Assembly: GCF_002561455.1 (NCBI RefSeq)
Contig: NZ_NTUP01000074.1
Coordinates: forward strand, 1-64,000
Length of the DNA stretch: 64,000 bases
Direction of reading: 5' to 3'
DNA from: Bacillus sp. AFS015802
GTDB lineage: Bacteria > Bacillota > Bacilli > Bacillales > Bacillaceae_B
Shown here: piece by piece, positions 1 through 9,279 of the stretch
How the letters are laid out: each line of letters begins with the position of its first letter
Numbering within the stretch: the first letter of the stretch is position 1
Notes under the pieces: generated by a model
Told to the model about the DNA's origin: nothing
Seen by the model: the letters and a program-made list of their open reading frames with translations, nothing else
Database searches by the model: none
Translations under genes and position numbers: made by a program

Positions 1-209
1 AACTCATGATAGTTTTTTATGCATAAATATGATAGAAATAGAGGTCGGGGTGCATCATATAATAGAGTAGAGCGAGAGGTTGAAGAAAACTAAAAAGTGT
101 TAAATCTCTTAATATGATGGTAAGCGCCGGGATTTATATTATAATGAAGGTACAATTACATAACGTTTGGATGTTGGGGTTAATTTTCTTTTGTATGGAG
201 GCACAACAA

Positions 210-929
210 ATGAGCAAAAAAATCTTGGTAGTCGATGATGAACAATCTATTGCAACACTCTTAAAGTACAATCTGGAGCAATCCGGTTATTCGGTTACAA
301 CGGCACATGATGGCGAAGAGGGCAGGGACCTGGCGATCGAACAGTCCCCTGATTTGATCATCCTCGACCTGATGCTTCCTACCATGGATGGGATCGAGGT
401 GTGTAAGGAGCTGCGGCAGCGTAAGATTAATATTCCGATTCTGATGTTAACGGCCAAGGATGATGAATTTGATAAGGTCCTTGGGCTGGAGCTTGGAGCA
501 GACGACTATATGACAAAGCCGTTCAGCCCGCGTGAAGTGGTGGCGCGGGTGAAGGCGATCCTTAGACGCAGCCAGGCCATTCAGGAAGCGGCGGAACCGG
601 CTGCCCAGGAACCGACCGATTACAAGGAAGTCGGGGAATTAAAGGTGTATCCTGAGCAATATGAGGCGTATTTCCAGGGCGAATTGCTTGAACTGACACC
701 GAAGGAATTCGAGCTTCTCTTATACCTGACGGATAACAAAGGCAGAGTATTGACGAGAGATCAGCTCTTGAGTGCGGTATGGAACTATGATTTCGCCGGA
801 GATACGAGAATTGTGGATGTCCATATCAGCCACCTCCGGGAAAAAATTGAATCCAATACGAAAAAACCTACCTATATCAAGACCATTCGGGGTCTGGGAT
901 ATAAATTGGAGGAGCCTAAAAATCGATGA
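210..929 (+). CDS. phoP: PhoP, phosphate-response response regulator
   Basis: Cytoplasmic response regulator of the PhoP-PhoR phosphate-starvation system. The 239-residue product has a receiver domain (about 1-120) with acidic pair D9/D10 and phosphoacceptor D53 in ILDLMLP, and the conserved lysine in MTKPFSP; an OmpR-type winged helix fills about 140-236 and ends in TIRGLGYKLEE. ATG 210 is chosen because GGAGG lies eight bases upstream and the family begins MSKKILVVDD; an in-frame ATG at 114 would add 32 atypical residues. The stop overlaps the phoR start by four bases, so the pair is co-transcribed. I could not assign a promoter in bases 1-209. Confidence 0.97.
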   Translation: MSKKILVVDDEQSIATLLKYNLEQSGYSVTTAHDGEEGRDLAIEQSPDLIILDLMLPTMDGIEVCKELRQRKINIPILMLTAKDDEFDKVLGLELGADDYMTKPFSPREVVARVKAILRRSQAIQEAAEPAAQEPTDYKEVGELKVYPEQYEAYFQGELLELTPKEFELLLYLTDNKGRVLTRDQLLSAVWNYDFAGDTRIVDVHISHLREKIESNTKKPTYIKTIRGLGYKLEEPKNR

Positions 930-2698
930 CCAAATTTAGGACAAAGCTTCTTTTTGCTCTAATTACATTAATCATCGCTGTCTTAATAGGACTTGGGCTG
1001 CTTCTCGGCCAGATATTTAAGAACTTTTATTTAGATACGTTTAACTCTAGGGTACAGAAAGAGGCCAGGTTGCTGGCAAGCTCCATTGAAGAAAATGGAA
1101 CACCGAAAGACATCAATCCGAATATGATCCAGGAATTGAGTGACATATTGGATGTCAGGATTACCATTGTCGACAAGACCGGAAAAGTGGTTCATGATAC
1201 AGAAGCGTTGGAATCATTGGTCGGTCCCCAGCAAAAGAGGGTCATACAGGAAATCCAAAAGAATTGGGATGTCAAGCAGAAGCATAAAAAACTCGTCACT
1301 TCAGGAAAAGAATATCGGTATTATTGGTATCCATTACGAAGTGCCAATGATGAAATGATGGGCCTGCTCATTATGAGTACCGAGGTCGAAGCCATTGAAA
1401 AAGGGACCCAGCAAATCTGGTTTGTGTTGTCCATATCACTGGGCCTTGCCCTGGTCCTCATTATCATACTGGGTTCAAGGATTACTGTGAGGTATACCAA
1501 GCCCATCGAATCCGCGACCAACGTGGCGATCGAACTCGCCAAGGGGAATTACCGGGCGAGGACCTATGAGGACCGGCTGGATGAAACGAGTATGCTGAGT
1601 ACCTCTATCAATATACTGGCAAGGAATCTTCAGGAAATGGTGAATGCCCAGGACATGCAGCAAAATCGATTGACGACCCTGATCGAGAACATGGGAAGTG
1701 CCCTTCTTTTGATCGATCATAACGGCTTTGTCGTATTGACGAACAGGACATTCAGGGAGTTCTTCAATTTGAAGGAAAGTCAGTTGAAGAAAGTGCGGTA
1801 CCATGAGGTGATCCACTATCAGGAAGTGAATAAGCTTGTGGAGGAAATCTTCATGACAGAGGAACGGTTGAGGAAACAGATCCTCCTTCCTCATAAACTC
1901 GATCGAAAGCATTATGAAGTGTACGGTGCCCCTATCATCGGGAGCAATGACGAATGGAAAGGGATCGTTGTCGTATTCCATGACATCACGGAACTCAAAA
2001 AGCTTGAACAAATGCGGAAAGATTTTGTCGCAAATGTGTCACATGAGCTGAAAACGCCGATCACCTCCATCAAAGGATTCTCGGAAACGTTACTGGACGG
2101 GGCGATGAATGATCCCGATACGTTAAAATCGTTTCTAGATATCATCCTGATGGAAAGTGACAGGCTTCAATCCCTGATCCAAGACCTATTGGAACTGTCC
2201 AAAATCGAGAAGCAAGGATTCGAGCTCTCCATTCAAGAAGCGGAAGTGGCAGGGCTGATTGAAGATGTGATGCCGATTTTACAGGAAAAAGCGAAATCGA
2301 AAAACATCTCCCTTCAGACCTCCTTTGATTCAAGGGGAACGGCTGAAGTCGATTCTTACCGGTTAAAACAGGTGTTCATCAACTTGATCAGCAATGCCAT
2401 TGTGTATACTCCAAAAGGCGGAACCGTGGAGATTACGGTAGACGAAAATCCGGACAATGTGTTTGTCAGAGTGAAGGATAACGGGATGGGGATCAGTCCT
2501 GAAGAACTTCCCCGCATCTTTGAACGCTTTTATCGTGTCGATAAAGCGAGGAGCCGTAACTCTGGTGGAACGGGCTTAGGCCTTGCCATCGTCAAACATA
2601 TCATGGAAGCCCATGAGGGAAATGTGGAAGTGGAGAGTGAAGTGAATAAAGGAACGACATTCACGGTCACATTAAATAAGAAATGGTCATCCCATTAG
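926..2698 (+). CDS. phoR: PhoR, phosphate-sensing histidine kinase
   Basis: Membrane sensor kinase that phosphorylates PhoP. The 590-residue protein has a transmembrane helix near 8-30, an extracytoplasmic domain of about 130 residues, a second helix near 165-183, a HAMP linker, a PAS domain (about 245-355), then the kinase core: HisKA with VSHELKTPITS (H373), N box in NAIVYTPKGG, and G boxes DNGMGI and GGTGLGLAIV. Its length is close to B. subtilis PhoR. It starts inside the phoP stop codon (ATGA). The operon appears to end here, because PhoP-box-like hexamers and a terminator follow within 180 bases. Confidence 0.97.
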   Translation: MTKFRTKLLFALITLIIAVLIGLGLLLGQIFKNFYLDTFNSRVQKEARLLASSIEENGTPKDINPNMIQELSDILDVRITIVDKTGKVVHDTEALESLVGPQQKRVIQEIQKNWDVKQKHKKLVTSGKEYRYYWYPLRSANDEMMGLLIMSTEVEAIEKGTQQIWFVLSISLGLALVLIIILGSRITVRYTKPIESATNVAIELAKGNYRARTYEDRLDETSMLSTSINILARNLQEMVNAQDMQQNRLTTLIENMGSALLLIDHNGFVVLTNRTFREFFNLKESQLKKVRYHEVIHYQEVNKLVEEIFMTEERLRKQILLPHKLDRKHYEVYGAPIIGSNDEWKGIVVVFHDITELKKLEQMRKDFVANVSHELKTPITSIKGFSETLLDGAMNDPDTLKSFLDIILMESDRLQSLIQDLLELSKIEKQGFELSIQEAEVAGLIEDVMPILQEKAKSKNISLQTSFDSRGTAEVDSYRLKQVFINLISNAIVYTPKGGTVEITVDENPDNVFVRVKDNGMGISPEELPRIFERFYRVDKARSRNSGGTGLGLAIVKHIMEAHEGNVEVESEVNKGTTFTVTLNKKWSSH

Positions 2699-2727
2699 GC
2701 GTGTACTGGAAGGAAATCCTTAGTATG

Positions 2728-2795
2728 TTTACGATTATTTTACATTGAGTTTACATTAGGTTTAAATCCAATTAACAATAAGGTGTTACGATACT
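2728..2795 (+). promoter_or_regulatory. PhoP-box array with downstream -10
   Basis: Five hexamers close to the PhoP-box consensus TT(A/T/C)A(C/T)A start at 2728, 2739, 2750, 2761 and 2772: TTTACG, TTTACA, TTTACA, TTTAAA, TTAACA. Each is separated by exactly five bases, giving the 11-base period expected for tandem PhoP dimers. A possible -10 (GATACT) lies at 2790-2795, which would place the boxes at roughly -74 to -25, the position used at PhoP-activated promoters. The transcript would meet a terminator about 70 bases later. The hexamer register is directly visible; PhoP binding is inferred. Confidence 0.65.
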
Positions 2796-2801
2796 AAGTG
2801 A

Positions 2802-2871
2802 AACCCCTTCATCCAAGGTGTTAAGAAAAGGCGAGAACCAACCCCGTTCTCGTCTTTTCGCTTTTTATTTT
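2802..2871 (+). ncRNA. Candidate short terminated RNA
   Basis: If the promoter at 2728-2795 is active, transcription would begin near 2802 and end at the hairpin at 2826-2871, giving an RNA of about 70 nucleotides. Its only ORF is a GTG-led stretch of eight codons at 2799 with no ribosome binding site. Alternatives are a leader with a leaky terminator feeding hflKC, or simply the phoPR terminator. There is no direct evidence of transcription. Confidence 0.3.
2826..2871 (+). terminator. Rho-independent terminator after phoR
   Basis: Thirteen-base-pair stem (AAAAGGCGAGAAC against GTTCTCGTCTTTT, one G-T pair) with a seven-base loop, followed by a T-rich run at 2861-2871. Confidence 0.85.
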
Positions 2872-3030
2872 TTGAAAGCGCTGCCTTCTCCTGTGCTGAA
2901 AATCCATTCTATCTTCCACACCTTTATTACCTGTCATCTTCTCTTAATATTCTTGAAACCTTTTTGTCTTACGCCCGTATATCTTAGTAAGCAGAAAATA
3001 AGATATAGAGATAGAAAAGGGAGGGTCCAT

Positions 3031-3993
3031 ATGAGTTTGAAGCGTGTTTATATGGTAGCGGGAATGGTGCTTGCAGCCATTATTCTAATTGTTGTACTAC
3101 TCACGTCCTGGTATACCGTGGATGAATCAGAACAAGCACTGGTGCTGACGTTCGGGGAAGCGGGCGAACCGGTTGTGGAGCCGGGGCTGCATTTCAAGAT
3201 GCCGTGGCCGATGCAATCCGTGGAAGTGCTGTCAAAGGAAACCTTCAGTCTCCAGTTTGGTTATGAAGAAAAAGACGGAAAGATCAAAGACTTTCCGAAA
3301 GAAACCAAAATGATCACGGGAGATGAATACATCGTCCTTGCCGATCTCGTCGTTCAATGGAAAATCACGGATCCGGAAAGCTATTTATTCAACTCGGATA
3401 ATCCAAAGGAAATCCTGTACGATGCGACTTCATCTTCATTAAGAAGCATAATAGGAAGCTCATTGATCGATGACGCCTTAACGTCGGGTAAGGCCGAAAT
3501 CGAGGCGGATGTCAGGGATTTACTGACTGAGCTGATCGATGATTACGATATCGGTATTTCCATCCTCGCAGTTAAATTACAGGATGTGGAGCTGCCGAAT
3601 GCAGAGGTGCGCTCAGCCTTCACCGCCGTTACGGATGCAAGGGAAACGATGAATACGAAAATCAATGAAGCGAAGAAATATCGTAATCAACGAACCAATG
3701 AAGCGCAAGGTGAAAAGGATGCCATCATCTCAAAAGCCAAAGGGGATAAAATCGCACGTGTGGAGCAGGCCCGTGGAGATGTAGCCGTATTCGATAAGCT
3801 TTACAATGAATATAAATCGAATCCTGAGATTACAAGGAAGCGTCTCGTGCTGGAAACCCTTGAAAATGTTCTGCCAAATGCAGAAATCTATATTATGAAG
3901 GATAGCGGCGAAACCCTGAAATACTTCCCTATCCGTCAGATGGAGAATCAGGTTCCTAAAGTGGAGCAGGAAGGAAGTGAAGGGAATGAGTGA
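3031..3993 (+). CDS. hflK: HflK, SPFH/Band 7 protease modulator
   Basis: Predicted membrane-anchored SPFH protein of the HflK type; in enterobacteria HflK and HflC form a cage around the FtsH protease. The 320-residue product has an N-terminal membrane anchor (about 8-30), a Band 7 domain beginning DESEQALVLTFGEAGEPVVEPGLHF, and a charged helical region rich in A/E/K around 205-260. ATG 3031 has GGGAGGG just upstream; an upstream in-frame extension to 2818 crosses the phoR terminator and is rejected. Its stop overlaps the hflC start, so the two are coupled. The pair is absent here in B. subtilis, as far as I know. Control may involve the upstream PhoP-box array. Confidence 0.9.
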   Translation: MSLKRVYMVAGMVLAAIILIVVLLTSWYTVDESEQALVLTFGEAGEPVVEPGLHFKMPWPMQSVEVLSKETFSLQFGYEEKDGKIKDFPKETKMITGDEYIVLADLVVQWKITDPESYLFNSDNPKEILYDATSSSLRSIIGSSLIDDALTSGKAEIEADVRDLLTELIDDYDIGISILAVKLQDVELPNAEVRSAFTAVTDARETMNTKINEAKKYRNQRTNEAQGEKDAIISKAKGDKIARVEQARGDVAVFDKLYNEYKSNPEITRKRLVLETLENVLPNAEIYIMKDSGETLKYFPIRQMENQVPKVEQEGSEGNE

Positions 3994-4921
3994 TCAAAAC
4001 GTGTTCGACATCAATTCTAAGAAAAAAGAACCGATCGAATGGAAGCGTTATACGAAACTGGGTATCTTTCTGGTGATCCTCATCGCTCTTCTCCTTCTTC
4101 TGTTTACGAGTCTATTCATTGTCAAAGAGGGTGAATACAAAGTCGTCCGTCAGTTTGGGGAAGTGGTGAGGATCGATAAAGATCCCGGTCTGAAATACAA
4201 GATCCCATTCATCCAGTCGGTGACCACTCTTCCAAAGCATCAAATGACATACGACGTGACAGAAGCCGAGATCAATACAAAAGATAAAAAGCGGATGCTC
4301 ATCGATAACTATGCCGTGTGGCGGATTGAAGATCCCCTTAAAATGATCAAAAATGCCCGAACGGTGATCAACGCCGAGACAAAGATGGAAGAGTTCATCT
4401 ACTCCGTGGTCCGCTCAGAGCTCGGGCAATTGGAGTATGACGAAATCATCAATGATGAGAAGTCTTCACGGGGAAGCTTGAACGATAAAGTAACCGACAA
4501 GGTAAATGAATTATTGAAGCGGGACGGATACGGGATCGTCGTCCAGGATGTCCGCATGAAGCGGACGGACCTGCCTGAAGCCAATGAAAACTCCGTCTAT
4601 ACACGGATGATTTCAGAACGTGAATCCAAAGCCCAGGAATACCTCTCCATGGGGGATGCCGAGAAACAAAGGGTGACGGCAGAGACCGATCGTGAAGTGA
4701 AGGAGCTGCTTGCCAAAGCGGGTGCGGATGCCAATGTCATCCGTGCCGAAGGAGAAGCTGAAGCCGCGCAGGTTTACAACAAATCCTTCTCGAAAGATCC
4801 CAGCTTCTATGATTTGTATAAGACGCTTGAAACCTATAAGAAAACAGTGGATGATAAAACGGTGATCATCTTACCATCCGATTCCCCATATGCAAGGCTG
4901 TTGATGGGGTATACGGAATAA
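3986..4921 (+). CDS. hflC: HflC, SPFH/Band 7 protease modulator
   Basis: Partner of HflK. The product of about 311 residues has a short cytoplasmic N-terminus, a transmembrane segment (LGIFLVILIALLLLLFTSLF, about 26-45), and a Band 7 domain starting VKEGEYKVVRQFGEV with DPGLKYKIPF. A helical tail holds ERESKAQEYLSMGDAEKQR and AEGEAEAAQVYN, typical of HflC. ATG 3986 overlaps the hflK stop by eight bases; a GTG at 3977 in the same frame is an alternative. The gene closes a two-gene unit ended by the hairpin at 4930. Confidence 0.9.
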   Translation: MSDQNVFDINSKKKEPIEWKRYTKLGIFLVILIALLLLLFTSLFIVKEGEYKVVRQFGEVVRIDKDPGLKYKIPFIQSVTTLPKHQMTYDVTEAEINTKDKKRMLIDNYAVWRIEDPLKMIKNARTVINAETKMEEFIYSVVRSELGQLEYDEIINDEKSSRGSLNDKVTDKVNELLKRDGYGIVVQDVRMKRTDLPEANENSVYTRMISERESKAQEYLSMGDAEKQRVTAETDREVKELLAKAGADANVIRAEGEAEAAQVYNKSFSKDPSFYDLYKTLETYKKTVDDKTVIILPSDSPYARLLMGYTE

Positions 4922-4929
4922 CATGAAGA

Positions 4930-4975
4930 AACTCTTGAGAGTGGTCGTGACCATTCTTCAAGGGTTCTTTTTTTA
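4930..4975 (+). terminator. Terminator after hflC
   Basis: Stem of about 17 pairs with one bulge (AACTCTTGAGAGTGGTC against GACCATTCTTCAAGGGTT) followed by CTTTTTTTA. Confidence 0.85.
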
Positions 4976-5075
4976 TAGAAGGATTCATATCCGACAAGGT
5001 CCCCGTTTTTCCTTTCATTCCCCAACATGATAGAATGAAGGTATAGAAACAGAAGCCTTTACAGGAGGTACTTAC

Positions 5076-7706
5076 ATGTCCAAAAAATTAGTCTTGATTG
5101 ACGGTAACAGTATTGCTTACCGTGCATTCTTTGCCCTTCCTTTATTAAACAACGACAAGGGCGTACATACAAACGCGGTATATGGCTTCACGACCATGCT
5201 GCAAAAAATACTGGAAGACGAAAAACCATCTCATATCCTCGTGGCCTTTGATGCGGGAAAAACGACATTCCGTCATAAAACATTCACAGAATACAAAGGC
5301 GGCAGGCAGAAAACCCCGCCGGAATTGTCCGAGCAATTCCCTTATATCCGTGAACTGTTGGATGCTTACGGGATCAAACGCTATGAAAAAGAAAACTATG
5401 AAGCGGATGATATCATCGGAACCCTTTCCCTGCAGGCGGAATCCGACGGCTTCGAAGTAAAGGTATACTCAGGGGATAAGGATTTAACCCAGCTGAGCTC
5501 CAAGGATACGACGGTGTGCATCACGCGAAAAGGGATCACGGATATCGAAGTATACACCCCTGAGCACATAAAAGAAAAATGGGAAATCACTCCTGACCGG
5601 ATCATTGACATGAAAGGCCTGATGGGGGATAGCTCTGATAACATCCCCGGGGTCCCTGGTGTCGGTGAGAAAACGGCGATCAAGCTTCTGAAGGAATTCG
5701 ACTCCCTTGAAAAACTTCTGGAATCCATTGACCAGGTAAGCGGAAAGAAACTGAAAGAAAAGCTGGAAGAGAATAAGGACCAGGCGATCATGAGTAAAGA
5801 ACTGGCTACGATTCTCCGGGAAGCTCCCATCGAGATTACAGTTGAAGAATTGAATTATGAAGGCTGGAATGAAGGAAAGCTGAAAGAAGTGTACCGGGAT
5901 CTCGGATTCAATTCCCTGCTTGAGAAAATGGGGGAATCCACTCAAGAGGAGCCGGAGGAACTTGATGAGATTTCCTTTGAAGTGGTGGAATCCATTCAAG
6001 AAGAGCATCTTTCAGGGGAAAGCTCCCTTTACATCGAGATGCTGGAAGAGAATTATCACCTTGGGGACATCATCGGCATGAGTCTTCACAATGAGAAAGG
6101 GACGATCTTTTTCACCCTCGACACGGCATTGGATTCAGAAGTCTTCAAGAAGTGGGCAGAAGACGAATCGAATGAGAAGTATGTGTACAATTCGAAAGAA
6201 ACGGTTGTTGCACTGAAGCGGCAAGGGATCGACATCAAAGGCATCGGATTCGATCTGCTGTTGGGATCCTATATCATCAACCCTTCTGAATCGAGTGAGG
6301 ACTTTGCGTCGATTGCAAAAGGCCATGGTCAGCCTTCCATCGAGTCGGATGAAGCGGTGTATGGTAAAGGGGCCAAGCAGAAAGTTCCTTCCACTGAGGT
6401 CTTATCCGAGCACCTTGCACGGAAGGCCGTCATTCTTCACGAGTTGAAGGACACCTGCATGAAAGAGCTCGAAGAAAACGATCTTTATGATTTGTATATG
6501 GAGCTGGAATTACCCCTTGCGCTCATTCTTGCCGAAATGGAATTCACCGGAGTGAAAGTCGACCAGGAGCGTTTGCAGACTATGAAGGAGGAACTTGCCC
6601 TCCGCCTGGAAGAGCTGGAGAAGAACATTCACGAGCTGGCAGGTGAAAGCTTCAACATCAATTCTCCGAAGCAGCTCGGCGTGATCCTGTTTGAAAAACT
6701 GGGTCTGCCGGTTGTGAAGAAAACAAAGACGGGATACTCCACTTCGGCAGACGTTTTGGAAAAGCTGCAATCGAAGCATGAGATCATTGATCATATCCTC
6801 CATTACCGTCAGTTAGGGAAGTTACAATCGACTTATCTGGAAGGGTTATTGAAGGTCGTGCATCAAGATTCAAGCAAAATCCATACGCGTTTCAACCAGG
6901 CCCTTACACAAACGGGTCGACTGAGTTCAACGGATCCGAATCTTCAAAACATCCCGATCCGCCTTGAAGAAGGGAGAAAGATCCGTCAGGCGTTCATTCC
7001 TTCTGAGAAGGGATGGGTCATGTTCGCTGCCGACTATTCTCAAATCGAACTGCGGGTCCTTGCCCATATCGCAGGAGACGAGAAATTGGTTGAAGCCTTC
7101 CGTAACGATATGGATATCCATACGAAAACCGCGATGGACGTCTTTGGAGTGGAGAAGGACGAGGTCACGTCCAATATGAGAAGGCATGCAAAAGCCGTCA
7201 ACTTCGGAATCGTCTATGGGATCAGTGATTACGGACTGTCCCAAAGCCTTGACATTACGCGTAAAGAAGCAGGGGAATTCATTAAGAAGTACCTGGAAAG
7301 CTTCCCCGGCGTGAAAGAATACATGGATGATATCGTCCAGGATGCGAAACAGAAAGGGTATGTGACAACTCTGATGAATCGCCGCCGTTACCTTCCTGAA
7401 ATCACGAGCCGTAATTTCAATTTGCGAAGCTTTGCAGAACGTACAGCGATGAATACACCGATCCAGGGAAGTGCAGCAGATATCATCAAGAAAGCCATGA
7501 TCGACATGGCTGCCCGGTTGAAGGAAGAGAATCTTCAATCCAGAATGTTGTTACAGGTGCATGATGAATTGATTTTTGAAGCGCCTGAGGATGAAATCGA
7601 AATGTTGAAGAAAATCGTGCCTGAAGTGATGGAAAACGCGATGGAGCTTGAGGTTCCATTGAAAGTTGATTACTCATACGGACAAACATGGTACGACGCG
7701 AAGTAG
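5076..7706 (+). CDS. polA: DNA polymerase I
   Basis: Repair and Okazaki-fragment-processing polymerase. The 876 residues hold an N-terminal 5'-3' exonuclease domain (about 1-290; helix-hairpin-helix GVPGVGEKTAIKLL), a 3'-5' exonuclease-like domain (about 310-470) that in Bacillus lacks proofreading residues, and the family A polymerase domain (about 480-876). Motif A DYSQIELRVL carries D653, motif B is RRHAKAVNFGIVYGIS, and motif C VHDELIFE carries D830. AGGAGG lies before the ATG. No terminator separates it from mutM, ytaF and coaE, so these form one unit. Confidence 0.98.
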   Translation: MSKKLVLIDGNSIAYRAFFALPLLNNDKGVHTNAVYGFTTMLQKILEDEKPSHILVAFDAGKTTFRHKTFTEYKGGRQKTPPELSEQFPYIRELLDAYGIKRYEKENYEADDIIGTLSLQAESDGFEVKVYSGDKDLTQLSSKDTTVCITRKGITDIEVYTPEHIKEKWEITPDRIIDMKGLMGDSSDNIPGVPGVGEKTAIKLLKEFDSLEKLLESIDQVSGKKLKEKLEENKDQAIMSKELATILREAPIEITVEELNYEGWNEGKLKEVYRDLGFNSLLEKMGESTQEEPEELDEISFEVVESIQEEHLSGESSLYIEMLEENYHLGDIIGMSLHNEKGTIFFTLDTALDSEVFKKWAEDESNEKYVYNSKETVVALKRQGIDIKGIGFDLLLGSYIINPSESSEDFASIAKGHGQPSIESDEAVYGKGAKQKVPSTEVLSEHLARKAVILHELKDTCMKELEENDLYDLYMELELPLALILAEMEFTGVKVDQERLQTMKEELALRLEELEKNIHELAGESFNINSPKQLGVILFEKLGLPVVKKTKTGYSTSADVLEKLQSKHEIIDHILHYRQLGKLQSTYLEGLLKVVHQDSSKIHTRFNQALTQTGRLSSTDPNLQNIPIRLEEGRKIRQAFIPSEKGWVMFAADYSQIELRVLAHIAGDEKLVEAFRNDMDIHTKTAMDVFGVEKDEVTSNMRRHAKAVNFGIVYGISDYGLSQSLDITRKEAGEFIKKYLESFPGVKEYMDDIVQDAKQKGYVTTLMNRRRYLPEITSRNFNLRSFAERTAMNTPIQGSAADIIKKAMIDMAARLKEENLQSRMLLQVHDELIFEAPEDEIEMLKKIVPEVMENAMELEVPLKVDYSYGQTWYDAK

Positions 7707-7730
7707 TTCTATATAGAAGGAGGTGGCACA

Positions 7731-8552
7731 ATGCCTGAGCTGCCTGAAGTAGAAACGGTCAGAAGAACATTGGAACACCTGATCCTGGGTAAGAAAATCA
7801 AGGACGTCAGCGTCTTTTGGCCGAAAATGGTCAAACACGCTGAAACGGAAGAGTTCATTCATAGCTTGAGAGGCCAGGAAATTCTCGAAATGCGAAGAAG
7901 AGGGAAATTCTTGATCTTTTATTGCGATGATGTTGCCCTTGTTTCTCATTTGAGAATGGAAGGGAAGTACAATCTGGCAGATCAGCATGATCCCATTGAA
8001 AAACATACCCATGTGATCTTTCACTTTACGGACGGTACGGAGCTGAGATACCGTGATGTCCGGAAGTTTGGAACGATGCATCTTTTCAAGAAGGGGGAGG
8101 AACTGCTGCAGCTTCCCCTCCTTCAGCTGGGACCCGAGCCTTTTCAACCTGAGTTCACGGCGGACTATTTGACAGAAAAGCTCAGCAGGACGGAACGGAT
8201 CGTGAAAGCTGCGTTACTGGATCAGACGGTCCTTGTCGGCCTCGGGAACATCTATGTGGATGAAGCCCTATTCCGTGCAGGGATACATCCCGACCGAAAG
8301 TCCAAGTCCCTGTCTGAAAAAGAGATCGAGGGGCTGCACCGGGAGATCGTCCACACCCTGACCGAAGCCGTCGACATGGGCGGGAGCACGATCCGGTCGT
8401 ATGTGAATTCCCAAGGACAAATGGGGATGTTCCAACAGAACCTGTATGTTTATAGCAGAAAAGATGAGCCGTGCCGAAACTGCGGCACCCCCATCGAGAA
8501 GAAAGTCTCAGCAGGGAGAGGGACTCATTATTGTCCCCGCTGTCAGCGGTAG
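7731..8552 (+). CDS. mutM: Formamidopyrimidine-DNA glycosylase
   Basis: Bifunctional base-excision enzyme that removes oxidised purines such as 8-oxoguanine. The N-terminus MPELPEVETVRR supplies catalytic P2 and E3; RRRGKFLIF provides the conserved lysine region, and the H2TH segment contains VGLGNIYVDEALF. The C-terminal zinc finger has four cysteines (CRNC and CPRC). Length 273 is standard. A strong AGGAGGTGG precedes the ATG, and the gene lies 24 bases after polA, the usual Bacillus arrangement. Confidence 0.98.
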   Translation: MPELPEVETVRRTLEHLILGKKIKDVSVFWPKMVKHAETEEFIHSLRGQEILEMRRRGKFLIFYCDDVALVSHLRMEGKYNLADQHDPIEKHTHVIFHFTDGTELRYRDVRKFGTMHLFKKGEELLQLPLLQLGPEPFQPEFTADYLTEKLSRTERIVKAALLDQTVLVGLGNIYVDEALFRAGIHPDRKSKSLSEKEIEGLHREIVHTLTEAVDMGGSTIRSYVNSQGQMGMFQQNLYVYSRKDEPCRNCGTPIEKKVSAGRGTHYCPRCQR

Positions 8553-8620
8553 AAAGAACGTTTAACATTTGATAAGCCCTTACCATATAGTATTGTAATG
8601 ATTTTTGGGAGGGCTATTAG

Positions 8621-9253
8621 ATGAGTGAAACAATCTCCTTATTACTGCTGGCGTTTGCTGTGAGTCTCGATAGTTTTAGCACCGGTTTAACTTATGGATT
8701 GCGAAAAGTGAAAATCCCTACAAAATCAATCAGCATCATTTCGATCTGTTCAGCGAGCTCTTTATTGCTGGCCATGCTACTCGGTCAAACCATCGGGTCC
8801 ATCATCACCACGGTCTGGGCAGGTAGGATCGGCGGACTGATCCTTGTCGTGATTGGCGCAGCCGTTCTTTACCAGTTCTTCAGACCGGAAAAGGAAACGG
8901 TGTTATCACACGAAAAAACACTGATCAATTTTGAAATCAAATCCATAGGTTTGGTGATACAAATATTAAGAAGGCCGCTGACGGCGGACTTTGATAAATC
9001 GGGTACGATTACCGGGATCGAAGCATTCATGCTGGGGATCGCCCTGTCACTCGATGCCTTCGGTGCCGGAATCGGTGCCGCCTTATTACATTTCTCGCCA
9101 GTGATGCTTACCCTAGCGATCTTTGTGATGAGCTTTACCTTCTTATTCTCGGGATTGAAGATGGGGGAATTCTTCTCGCATCTGCGCTGGATTCACCGCG
9201 TCTCGTTTCTTCCGGGAGTCTTGCTCATCCTGATCGGGATCCTGCGGTTTTAG
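8621..9253 (+). CDS. ytaF: YtaF, sporulation membrane protein (MntP-like)
   Basis: Integral membrane protein of 210 residues with about six hydrophobic helices. Two similar halves each carry a Ser-Leu-Asp-(Ser/Ala)-Phe signature (SLDSFSTGLTYG near 16, SLDAFGAGIGAA near 143), as in the MntP/LysE-like fold. The B. subtilis homologue is called a sporulation membrane protein; no substrate is known. GGGAGGG precedes the ATG. The gene sits between mutM and coaE as in B. subtilis. A TTGATA/TATTGT pair at about 8569-8596 may be a local promoter but is weak. Confidence 0.9.
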   Translation: MSETISLLLLAFAVSLDSFSTGLTYGLRKVKIPTKSISIISICSASSLLLAMLLGQTIGSIITTVWAGRIGGLILVVIGAAVLYQFFRPEKETVLSHEKTLINFEIKSIGLVIQILRRPLTADFDKSGTITGIEAFMLGIALSLDAFGAGIGAALLHFSPVMLTLAIFVMSFTFLFSGLKMGEFFSHLRWIHRVSFLPGVLLILIGILRF

Positions 9254-9279
9254 CAGCTGGTGGAAGAAAGGATACGATC

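Noticed and set aside
114-209. N-terminal extension of phoP from ATG 114
   Set aside because: The 32 extra residues are hydrophobic and unlike the family, and the GGAGG site at 197 fits ATG 210.
2818-3030. 71-residue N-terminal extension of hflK
   Set aside because: It runs through the terminator hairpin at 2826-2871, and a good ribosome binding site serves ATG 3031.
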